Below, piece after piece: positions 1 to 5,684 of a stretch of 5,684 nt of DNA. Source of the DNA: Candidatus Sericytochromatia bacterium (GTDB lineage: Bacteria; Cyanobacteriota; Sericytochromatia; UBA7694; JACMQJ01); the NCBI GenBank assembly GCA_014377055.1, contig JACMQJ010000270.1, forward strand, positions 1-5,684. Reading direction: 5' to 3'. The translations under genes and the position numbers were made by a program. Position 1 is the first letter of the stretch, and every line of letters starts with the position of its first letter. The notes under the pieces were generated by a model. That model saw only the letters and a list, made by a program, of their open reading frames with translations, was not told the DNA's origin and made no database searches.

Positions 1-985
1 AAACGGTATTATTAGCATCATTCGCTATCTTACGGATTTTATGATTATAAGTATCAGCGACATAGACATTACCAGATGAATCTACTGATACTCCTTGAGG
101 ATTATTAAACTGTGCAGCAGTCCCATTACCATCTAAGTATCCTGAACTATCTCCATTTACACCATTTCCAATACCAGTAGTACCAGTTATAGTAGAGACT
201 GTATGAGTAGCATCATTCGCTATCTTACGGATTTTATGATTAATAGTATCCGCAACATAAACATTACCAGATGAATCTACTGCTAATCCTTGAGGATAAT
301 TAAACTGTGCAGCAGTACCATTACCATCTGCATATCCATTACCAGCACCAGCTATGGTAGTGACGGTATGATTAGCATCATTCGCTATTTTACGGATTTT
401 GTTATTAACCACATCAGCAACATAGACATTACCAGATGAATCTACTGCTACTCCGTAAGGATAATTAAAACTAGCATCAGTACCAATTGCATTATCAGCA
501 GAACCAGATATATTAGTTAAACTTCCTGCTAGAGTTGTTACCACTCCACCACTCGTTATCTTACGGATTTTATGATTATTTTTATCAGCCACATAGATAT
601 TGTTACCTAATGCTAATGAATCTACTGCTACTCCCTGAGGATTAGAAAACTGTGCAGCAGTACCAGTACCATATCCTGAACTAGTACCTCCAGCTAGAGT
701 TGTTACCATTCCACCATTAACAACAACTGCTGAGGATGTGGAAATAGAGATAGAGTTGGAAACTGCACTTAATCCAGTTCCACTGTTAGCCTGAATTGTA
801 TAAGTATATGCTGTAGAAGCTGTTAACCCTGTTATAGCCTGAGTAGTTGTAGACTGTCCTGATACATTGGTTGTACTTACAACAGTAGCACCTTGCTTGA
901 GGGTCAACACATATCCAGATGTAGGACTGGCTAATTTATTCCAGTTTGCTGTAAATCCTGTTGAGCTGACTTTTGTTACTGGAGC
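1..985 (-). pseudogene. FN3 plus NHL-repeat part of a surface lipoprotein, beyond an in-frame stop; runs off the left edge
   Basis: After the TAA at 986-988 the same reading frame stays open for 328 codons to the edge; I checked every codon and found no stop. The first part (about 985-735) is a fibronectin type III domain with the bacterial motif FTANW, the core ITGLTASTAYTYTI and the ending SNSISIST. It is followed by NHL blades carrying PQGVAVDSSGNVYVAD and NHKIRKI. NHL propellers are usually ligand- or protein-binding folds, so the likely role is extracellular binding or adhesion at the cell surface; the ligand is unknown. No start codon with a ribosome-binding site lies between the stop and the FN3 fold: the first GTG/TTG pair is inside the domain and the first ATG comes after it. 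Independent translation is therefore unlikely. It is best read as the distal part of the gene starting at 1450, either dead or made by readthrough. The true C-terminus is outside the window. Confidence 0.75.
2..706 (-). repeat. Tandem NHL-blade repeats (four units of 165, 177, 165 and 195 bases)
   Basis: Within the reading frame, units begin at the VTTLAG-type motif at 706, 541, 364 and 199, and a fifth would begin at base 4. They encode 55, 59, 55 and 65 residues. The DNA is also conserved: a 27-base block (AGCATCATTCGCTAT, then C or T, then TTACGGATTTT) occurs at 14-40, 209-235 and 374-400, and ACATTACCAGATGAATCTAC recurs near 66, 261 and 426. The unit at 542-706 is the most diverged, with an insertion (SLALGNN) in the turn. 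The extra residues in the fourth unit sit in the loop before the DGNGTAAQF motif. Such near-identical units suggest recent duplication and allow recombination within the gene. Confidence 0.85.
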
Positions 986-1450
986 TTATGCAGGAATAGT
1001 ACTACCTATAAATACATCAAAAGGAGAATCTACTGCTCTCTGAGCTATTACGGAAGCAACTCCTGTTAGTGTTGTATAAAATGCAGGGTCAGCAACACTC
1101 ATTGCCTGAAAAGGAATAACAGGTTCTGCTTTATACTTGGCATATTGTAATTCTCTTACTATGGTAGGACCATTAATTACTCCATTATCACTACCTATCA
1201 ACTTAGTTAATTTTTTTTTAAAGTATACAGCTGATAATGATTTGGTAGAAAATGACATATACTCTTTATCAAGTTTAGCTATATCAGCTTGAGTTAATTT
1301 CAATAATGCTACATTAGATTTTATTTCTGATGTTTTATTTACACTTTGATTAACTGATTTAATATCAGTGTTTGGTGTAGTAATGCTGGTTGAACAACCT
1401 GTAACTATCAGGGCTGTTAATAATAGGGTGCTAAACTTGGATGTTTTCAA
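986..1450 (-). CDS. Putative surface lipoprotein, N-terminal part (154 residues before an in-frame TAA)
   Basis: The start is TTG at 1448-1450, chosen because a strong ribosome-binding site (AGGAG, 1458-1462) lies seven bases upstream and the first residues form a lipoprotein signal peptide. That peptide has Lys at 2 and 5, a hydrophobic core at 8-16 and the lipobox VTGC at 16-19, so Cys19 would be lipidated and the protein anchored to a membrane, probably the outer one. Residues 20-48 are a Ser/Thr/Asn-rich linker. Residues 49-150 form a region I do not recognise, rich in Lys and Ala. It ends in a motif (SVADPAFYTTLTGVASVIAQRAVDSPFDVFIGSTIPA) that runs straight into an FN3 domain in the same frame beyond the TAA. 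The 154-residue product is therefore probably a truncated anchor without its binding domains. It is separated by 240 bases from the usher-like gene, so co-transcription is uncertain. Confidence 0.75.
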   Translation of the reverse strand: MKTSKFSTLLLTALIVTGCSTSITTPNTDIKSVNQSVNKTSEIKSNVALLKLTQADIAKLDKEYMSFSTKSLSAVYFKKKLTKLIGSDNGVINGPTIVRELQYAKYKAEPVIPFQAMSVADPAFYTTLTGVASVIAQRAVDSPFDVFIGSTIPA

Positions 1451-1456
1451 TTTATA

Positions 1457-1463
1457 TCTCCTA
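1457..1463 (-). promoter_or_regulatory. Ribosome-binding site (TAGGAGA) for the TTG-started lipoprotein gene
   Basis: Read on the minus strand, TAGGAGA is followed by ATATAAA and then TTG. The AGGAG core is seven bases from the start, which is near the ideal distance. It decides in favour of the TTG start, since no ATG lies nearby in frame with a signal peptide behind it. Confidence 0.75.
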
Positions 1464-1505
1464 AAATAATAAATAACTTAGAGAACCTATCAGGTTATCA
1501 GGACA

Positions 1506-1536
1506 AAATCTAAAAATAAAACTTTGAGGAAAGTTT
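1506..1536 (-). terminator. Weak terminator-like hairpin with a U-rich tail
   Basis: On the minus strand AAACTTT and AAAGTTT form a 7-bp stem around a CCTC loop (1519-1536). It is followed by the T-rich stretch TATTTTTAGATTTTG. It lies about 155 bases past the usher-like stop and about 70 bases before the lipoprotein start. The stem has a single G-C pair, so termination would be weak; it could equally be a leader structure of the lipoprotein mRNA. Confidence 0.3.
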
Positions 1537-1582
1537 AAGCAGTTAAGTTAACCTATCCAACTAATATATTAAAAAACTATAG

Positions 1583-1628
1583 TTCTCACTAATTAACTTA
1601 AGCTTATAACAAAAATATTCTCACTAAT
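1583..1628. repeat. 11-base direct repeat TTCTCACTAAT, two copies
   Basis: Exact copies sit at 1583-1593 and 1618-1628, 35 bases apart start to start. They lie upstream of the lipoprotein gene on its transcribed side, where a regulator could bind. The background is very AT-rich, but the TCTCAC core is not, so chance is less likely though not excluded. No function is shown. Confidence 0.5.
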
Positions 1629-1690
1629 CAAACATTTAATAGTAAAAGTCATAATTGTTCACAATATATAGATATAACTCAAAGCTATAA

Positions 1691-4366
1691 TTACTTTTCT
1701 TCTTTTTCATCTTCAGTATCTTTTATTATCTTAGTTTTTTGTGAAGTCTTTTCTAAAACAGGAAAAGAAAACTTTAGTCTGCCTGGTTCTGAAGGTACTT
1801 CGTATTCAACAGGATCATCAAGGTAAGGAGATGAGATTTCAATTGTTCCTTGCTCAAGGTTTTTTAATAAAAAACTACCTGTATTATCAGTTTTAACATT
1901 ATTTTCTTTTGTTTCTTCATCAGTAATAAATTTAATATGCAATGGAATATTTGGAGCAAATACTTTATAACCTTTCTTCTGAAAAAATGCCTGACCCTTT
2001 AGAGAAATAAATGGATTAAAACTAAAATTAACATTAGTTGTTTCTTTTAAAGCTGTTACTTCTTGAACAAAATCATCTGCCAATGAATAATCCTGTGGAA
2101 AACTTGATAAATCTAATTTAATAGTATGTTTACCTGCTTTGGTTTTAAAATAAAATGAGCCACTAGCATCTGTTATCAAACTTTCCTGACCATCAAGAAT
2201 AACTTTGATATTTGACAAGCCTAATGTATGAACCTTATTAGCAAAGATTACACCACTAATCACCACTTCATTACGAACAGCAAAATCTATTTTTTTTACT
2301 TTTGTTTCAAGTATTGTATTAACTGGTGAAACTGAGGTTATTCTGTAACCTTCGGGTAAAGTTTCATTATCAATAGCTACATCATAAGCATCATAATCCA
2401 GATTTTTTAATTCATAACCTTTTGCTGTTGTGATAGCGTTATGACCATTTTTTGTTTTGATTTTTATATTAGGTAATATTTTTTCCCCTGGATCAAAAAT
2501 ACCATTATCATTGGCATCATCAAAAACAATGCCTTGTATATCTCCCTTATAGTCATCATAACCCCCTCCAAATTTATAGGTATAAGATAATGAGGCATTG
2601 AGTGCCTGCAAACTAAAGTAATTAGTAATATTATTGCTAATACCTAAATTTAGACTAAAATCCTGATTAAGATGACTGTATGAGCTGATTAATGTTGAGC
2701 TAAGACTGTCCTCATTATGATTAAATGGAATAGAATTTGGTTGTGATGAAGAAGATAATAATTTGATATAGCTAAATGCTGTACTTATAGAGAGATTATT
2801 ATCAAAATTAGTGTTAAATAATAGGGTTAGATTATAATTAGCATCTTTATAAAAAGCACTATCCCTAAGATTAATTGTCCCTGTTGAACTAACACCAAAG
2901 TTTTTTGTTCTAAGAAAATTAATATTAGCTCGAAACTGCTGTAAATAATCTGGTACTTTTAATAATTCCTGAGTATAACGATAACTAAAATTGATAGGCA
3001 AAGCTGAATAAATAGAGCTACCCGTTTCATAGCTGGTTATATCACCATATAGAGAATTAGAAAAATTAGCTAAACCATAGATACTGGCAATGCCCAAAAT
3101 CTTATCCTTGCTTAACTGAACAGAAATATCACGTTGAAATAAATTGTTATCATTATAATTAACACTATAATTTGTCGATAATGAAGTATTTGTCTGATGA
3201 GCTAATCTTAGACCAATATCATAAGTATCCTGAGATGATGAGTTATTACGCAAATAATTTTTACCATAATGTATATATCTCGCTTCAAGTTCAGACCAAT
3301 CCATACCGATTATATTTTTTTTATCCCAGATATATCGGTAACGAGGATCTGCATTAATAAATACTGAGGCTAGATTAGTGGCAACATTACCATTTAGAGA
3401 AAAGTTAATGGAAGGATGCCAGTTTATTGCTGTAGAAATATTAGAGCCAACTTTTGTTTTATCAATTGCATTACTACTATTAAGTACGCTTGCTGAAAGC
3501 TCAAGATTTTTTTCTTTTGGTTGATAAAGTATTGAACCACCTGAAACCAAAGAAGGATTTTTGATCGTCTGATCAAGAAATAAAGGAGTATTATAAAAAT
3601 AAATCGGCGATCTTTCTAAACCTGAAAAAAAAGAAATATCTGTATCATAAATATTTTTAAAAGTTAATTTTGCCCCTCTAAGAGAGGTATTGATATTATA
3701 AACATTACTAAGAGATAAGTTGGGAGTGGTATCACCCAGATCAATAGAAAAATATTTATTCTGATAATTCAAAAGAATATTTTGCAAATAAATATCTTTA
3801 ATTTCTGTAAGACCACCAAAATTATTGATGAAATTGGCATTAAAACTAAGATTACTTTTGGGAATGACAAAATCATAAAACTTAGTTTCTACAAATGGTG
3901 AAGTATAGACAAATGAATGATTAAACATTTGACTAGTTAACACTAATTTACTCTTAGCACCAGATTTTGCTGTATCAAAAAATGAGGAGAAGCTTTGTAC
4001 ATTATAGAATCCAGAAGGTTCATCTGTATTGGTTTTAGTTCTAAAAAATCTTAATGGAGTAGAAAATGTTTTGGGAACAGTTGTTACCATATAAGCTGTA
4101 AGTTCTTTGCCACGCCAGACATAAAGAGGTATTGAGCCAGGTTGAATCCCTGTTAATAAAAGACCATTGGTAATAGTTTCAACTTTTAGATTGGTATTTT
4201 CTGTGAGAATATAATTGGTAATACCTCCCAACTCGATGACAATACTTTGATCTGATTCTATTTCAATAGGTTTTGTTTCTATTGCGGAAGCTTTCAAAGG
4301 TTGATTAATGAAAATAAATAAGCTGAAAATAAATGATAGCTTAATAAAGCCTATTTTAAATTTCAT
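1691..4366 (-). CDS. Usher-like outer-membrane beta-barrel protein with secretin-type N-domain and SdrD-B/Cna-B-like C-terminal domains
   Basis: This 891-residue protein is probably the outer-membrane platform that exports and assembles the fibre subunit delivered by the chaperone encoded just upstream. Residues 1-28 are a signal peptide, cleaved near KASA. Residues 33-97 resemble the N-terminal domain of pilus secretins (CpaC/RcpA type): IEIESDQSIVIELGGITNYIL, then GLLLTGIQPGSIPLYVWRG. Residues about 102-600 show short alternating strands rich in Tyr, Asn and Ser, as in a beta-barrel, with an LGD...SLRGAKL segment (210-234) reminiscent of ushers. Residues 608-698 form an SdrD-B-like domain with an Asp-rich, calcium-loop-like motif (DDANDNGIFDPGEK, 616-629). 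Two further Ig-like or carboxypeptidase-regulatory-like domains follow (701-782 and 786-868), then a charged tail. No cysteine is present. The length is close to that of classical ushers (about 850), but I see no recognisable plug or usual N-domain. A different barrel exporter remains possible. Confidence 0.65.
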   Translation of the reverse strand: MKFKIGFIKLSFIFSLFIFINQPLKASAIETKPIEIESDQSIVIELGGITNYILTENTNLKVETITNGLLLTGIQPGSIPLYVWRGKELTAYMVTTVPKTFSTPLRFFRTKTNTDEPSGFYNVQSFSSFFDTAKSGAKSKLVLTSQMFNHSFVYTSPFVETKFYDFVIPKSNLSFNANFINNFGGLTEIKDIYLQNILLNYQNKYFSIDLGDTTPNLSLSNVYNINTSLRGAKLTFKNIYDTDISFFSGLERSPIYFYNTPLFLDQTIKNPSLVSGGSILYQPKEKNLELSASVLNSSNAIDKTKVGSNISTAINWHPSINFSLNGNVATNLASVFINADPRYRYIWDKKNIIGMDWSELEARYIHYGKNYLRNNSSSQDTYDIGLRLAHQTNTSLSTNYSVNYNDNNLFQRDISVQLSKDKILGIASIYGLANFSNSLYGDITSYETGSSIYSALPINFSYRYTQELLKVPDYLQQFRANINFLRTKNFGVSSTGTINLRDSAFYKDANYNLTLLFNTNFDNNLSISTAFSYIKLLSSSSQPNSIPFNHNEDSLSSTLISSYSHLNQDFSLNLGISNNITNYFSLQALNASLSYTYKFGGGYDDYKGDIQGIVFDDANDNGIFDPGEKILPNIKIKTKNGHNAITTAKGYELKNLDYDAYDVAIDNETLPEGYRITSVSPVNTILETKVKKIDFAVRNEVVISGVIFANKVHTLGLSNIKVILDGQESLITDASGSFYFKTKAGKHTIKLDLSSFPQDYSLADDFVQEVTALKETTNVNFSFNPFISLKGQAFFQKKGYKVFAPNIPLHIKFITDEETKENNVKTDNTGSFLLKNLEQGTIEISSPYLDDPVEYEVPSEPGRLKFSFPVLEKTSQKTKIIKDTEDEKEEK

Positions 4367-4368
4367 TA
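4364..4368 (-). promoter_or_regulatory. TAATG stop-start overlap coupling the chaperone-like and usher-like genes
   Basis: The chaperone TAA and the usher-like ATG share one base. The sequence before this ATG (CTTTACTGTAAAC on the minus strand) has no Shine-Dalgarno motif. Translation of the usher-like gene should therefore depend on ribosomes finishing the chaperone, which ties the amounts of the two proteins and shows they form one operon. Confidence 0.8.
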
Positions 4369-5151
4369 GTTTACAGTAAAGTTTTTAGTAATGACAATAT
4401 CTTTATCTCTAAAATGATAGGTAATCAAAGCATTATAAGCTCCAGGTTGTATATCACCCTCAAAACTTCCTTTTAAAAGTGCTGATTTTTTGGGAAAGAT
4501 AATAGTTCCAGGTACGCGAAAAGAACCAATAAAAGTATTTTCACCTTTGGTAATGGCAACAACGGCTGATCCAAAAATATGTGTATTACCCTGATTGACG
4601 ACATTTAACTCCATAATCAAAGGATTAGTGGTATTAGGATTAATAAATTTAACACTCTTTATTCTTGATTTTATTTCAACAGTTCCTTTTGTTTCCTGTA
4701 GGATAGTAACACCTAGACTAGCTGTCATTAATAATCTTACAGGAGCATTATCTTTTGGGACTATAGGTGTGGCATCAAAAAAAGCAATAGCCTGTTTACC
4801 CCCAATTACTCCTTTGGGAATTGTTATTGTAAAGCTAACTACTTTATTTTCTTTTGGTTCGAGAATAAAGTTTTTATCACTTAAATTAATGTATTTAGCG
4901 ATTGATTCAGCTTTACCACTAGGTGGCTTATAGGTTTTCTTATTTTTACGATTAAAGCTGAGATCCCAGATATATGATTTTATATTATATTTTCTCTGTC
5001 CATCATTATATACATTAAGTGTAAATGTCTGAGGTACACCAGGCTCAGTTTGTATCTCAAAAAGTGAAGGTGAGATGGTCAAAGCAAAAGACTGTGGGCT
5101 AAGAATCAGTAAAAAAGTTATTGCTAAAAAAAGTGTTTTAAAAAATTTCAT
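4366..5151 (-). CDS. Periplasmic pilus-type chaperone-like protein (PapD/DUF916-like Ig folds)
   Basis: This 261-residue secreted protein probably binds newly exported fibre subunits in the periplasm and hands them to the barrel protein encoded next. Residues 1-23 are a signal peptide (Lys at 2 and 5, hydrophobic 7-18, cleavage near SFA). Residues 24-128 form a first Ig-like domain: LTISPSLFEIQTEPGVPQTFTLNVYN, then FILEPKENKVVSFTITIP. This pattern is shared by PapD-type chaperones and by DUF916 (WxL-interacting) proteins. An alternating hydrophobic strand follows (VRLLMTASLGVTIL, 138-151), placed like the subunit-donating G1 strand of chaperones. Residues 157-261 are a second Ig-like domain. 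No C-terminal membrane helix is present, unlike Gram-positive DUF916 proteins, and there is no cysteine. The length is slightly above the usual 240. I could not place the conserved PapD Arg and Lys with certainty. The ribosome-binding site is weak. Confidence 0.7.
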   Translation of the reverse strand: MKFFKTLFLAITFLLILSPQSFALTISPSLFEIQTEPGVPQTFTLNVYNDGQRKYNIKSYIWDLSFNRKNKKTYKPPSGKAESIAKYINLSDKNFILEPKENKVVSFTITIPKGVIGGKQAIAFFDATPIVPKDNAPVRLLMTASLGVTILQETKGTVEIKSRIKSVKFINPNTTNPLIMELNVVNQGNTHIFGSAVVAITKGENTFIGSFRVPGTIIFPKKSALLKGSFEGDIQPGAYNALITYHFRDKDIVITKNFTVN

Positions 5152-5189
5152 CTTGTATTCTACGTTAATAATAATATATTGTTTTAATC

Positions 5190-5231
5190 AAAAGAAAATA
5201 AGTAGAATTAAATATATTTAACTCTACTTAT
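5190..5231 (-). terminator. Hairpin terminator or attenuator after the subunit gene
   Basis: A 34-base palindrome spans 5198-5231, with arms ATAAGTAGAGTTAAA and TTTAATTCTACTTAT around a TATA-like centre. On the minus-strand RNA the only odd pair (5222 with 5207) is a G-U wobble, so the stem is continuous; on the plus strand it would be an A-C mismatch. TTTCTTTT follows directly. It starts about 36 bases after the subunit stop. This fits an intrinsic terminator, or a partial terminator that gives more subunit than chaperone and usher-like protein, a common pilus-operon design. The stem is AU-rich, so its strength is uncertain. Confidence 0.65.
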
Positions 5232-5266
5232 CAATAAAACTCTGAGTTGAGAATTATTTATTAATG

Positions 5267-5684
5267 TTATGTAGCTCTAAAAGTAAGAGTAGCAGTTTTA
5301 GCTCCAGGAACTAAGGTAAAAGGAACTTTAATACCAATAGTAATAGGGTATGCAGTATCATGAGGTAATGCAGTAGTTAATGGTGTAAATGTAGCACTAG
5401 GAGCTAATAATAATGTAGATGCAGGTAATGTAGTTCCAGCAGTAAATACTTGAGCTGCAGGTGCAACTATTACTGGAATAGTACTTGAAGCACTATTATC
5501 AACATCAATATCACTTGTACCAGCACCAACAGGTACACCATTGGTATTTCTTAATGCTCTAAGCTGTAATGCACCAGTTATAACATAGATTGCTCCATCA
5601 TTATTTCCTTTTGGTAAACCTGTTGTAGCAGTAGGAGTAACATTACTTGAAGGTGTATAAAGCGTTCTGGTTGTATCAATAACA
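5267..5684 (-). CDS. C-terminal 138 residues of a candidate pilus or fibre subunit (partial)
   Basis: The frame is open from the right edge to TAA at 5267-5269; the start lies outside the window. The visible part is rich in Ala, Thr, Pro, Val and Gly with alternating polar and apolar residues, as in an all-beta secreted protein, and has no cysteine. It contains GAIYVITGALQLRALRN and a Pro/Thr-rich stretch (FTAGTTLPASTLLLAPSATFTPL). It ends in a beta-strand-like segment (VPGAKTATLTFRAT), the kind of C-terminal edge strand typical of Ig-like fibre subunits. It is not a family I recognise with confidence. The role is inferred from its position: same strand, immediately upstream of a chaperone-like gene and an usher-like gene, with a hairpin between. 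In known chaperone-usher operons the major subunit often precedes these two. It could instead be a generic surface protein. Confidence 0.55.
   Translation of the reverse strand, partial: VIDTTRTLYTPSSNVTPTATTGLPKGNNDGAIYVITGALQLRALRNTNGVPVGAGTSDIDVDNSASSTIPVIVAPAAQVFTAGTTLPASTLLLAPSATFTPLTTALPHDTAYPITIGIKVPFTLVPGAKTATLTFRAT

Larger units (their letters stand above)
1451..1690. other. Intergenic gap between the usher-like gene and the lipoprotein gene
   Basis: This very AT-rich gap of 240 bases has no convincing ORF on either strand. It holds the lipoprotein ribosome-binding site, a 7-bp hairpin at 1519-1536, an 11-base direct repeat (1583-1593 and 1618-1628) and a short operator-like palindrome ATTGTTCACAAT (1654-1665). 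The lipoprotein promoter should lie here, but I found no pair of -35 and -10 boxes good enough to call. Confidence 0.6.

Noticed and set aside
1..706. Regularly spaced repeats resembling a CRISPR array
   Set aside because: The repeats are in-frame coding units of 55-65 residues with NHL motifs, and the intervening sequence is also conserved as protein.
986..988. Genome-wide reassignment of TAA as a sense codon
   Set aside because: TAA ends the subunit, chaperone-like and usher-like genes at sensible places, including a functional TAATG overlap.
1484..1496. Small inverted repeat AACCTATCAGGTT upstream of the lipoprotein gene
   Set aside because: It has a five-base stem with a three-base loop and no U-tract; this is too short to call against the AT-rich background.
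3172..3357. 61-residue open frame on the plus strand
   Set aside because: It lies wholly inside the usher-like gene in antisense. Its composition is that of reverse-read beta-barrel codons, and it has no ribosome-binding site or recognisable domain.
4595..4933. 112-residue open frame on the plus strand with a hydrophobic sequence
   Set aside because: It is antisense to the chaperone-like gene, whose signal peptide, Ig folds and coupling to the next gene are convincing. The hydrophobic look comes from reversed Asn, Lys and Thr codons.
5152..5197. Possible promoter for the chaperone-like gene (TATATT-like boxes)
   Set aside because: Many -10-like hexamers occur by chance in this A/T-rich stretch, and none has a good -35 box at a normal distance.

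Overview
This is an AT-rich window from what is most likely a diderm (Gram-negative-type) bacterium. The evidence is a signal-peptide-bearing outer-membrane beta-barrel protein, a lipoprotein with a lipobox, and a periplasmic Ig-fold chaperone. Every supported gene reads right to left on the minus strand, and all four minus-strand stops are TAA. The taxon cannot be fixed from the sequence. A clear AGGAG ribosome-binding site and a PapD-like chaperone argue mildly against Bacteroidota.

Right half (about 1690-5684, in transcription order). (1) The C-terminal 138 residues of a secreted, Ala/Thr/Pro-rich, beta-strand-like protein with no cysteine, here taken as the candidate pilus or fibre subunit. 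(2) A strong AU-rich hairpin followed by a U-rich tract. (3) A 261-residue periplasmic chaperone-like protein with two Ig-like domains. (4) An 891-residue outer-membrane protein whose start overlaps the chaperone stop (TAATG). Its order is signal peptide, a domain like the N-terminal domain of pilus secretins (CpaC/RcpA type), a long beta-barrel, and three Ig-like or Cna-B/SdrD-B-like domains. Together these look like a divergent chaperone-usher-type export system: subunit, then chaperone, then outer-membrane assembly platform. The secretin-type N-domain and the SdrD-B-like C-terminal domains are not the normal usher architecture, and this is the most interesting feature of the window.

Left half (1-1450). 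A lipoprotein gene begins at a TTG codon with a strong ribosome-binding site. It runs 154 codons to a TAA, after which the same frame stays open for 328 more codons to the window edge. That continuation encodes a fibronectin type III domain and four blades of an NHL-repeat beta-propeller. The parts look like one surface lipoprotein split by a single in-frame stop (a nonsense mutation, a recoded stop or a sequencing error), because no good start lies between the stop and the FN3 domain. The 240-base gap 1451-1690 separates it from the usher-like gene and holds small repeats and weak hairpins only.
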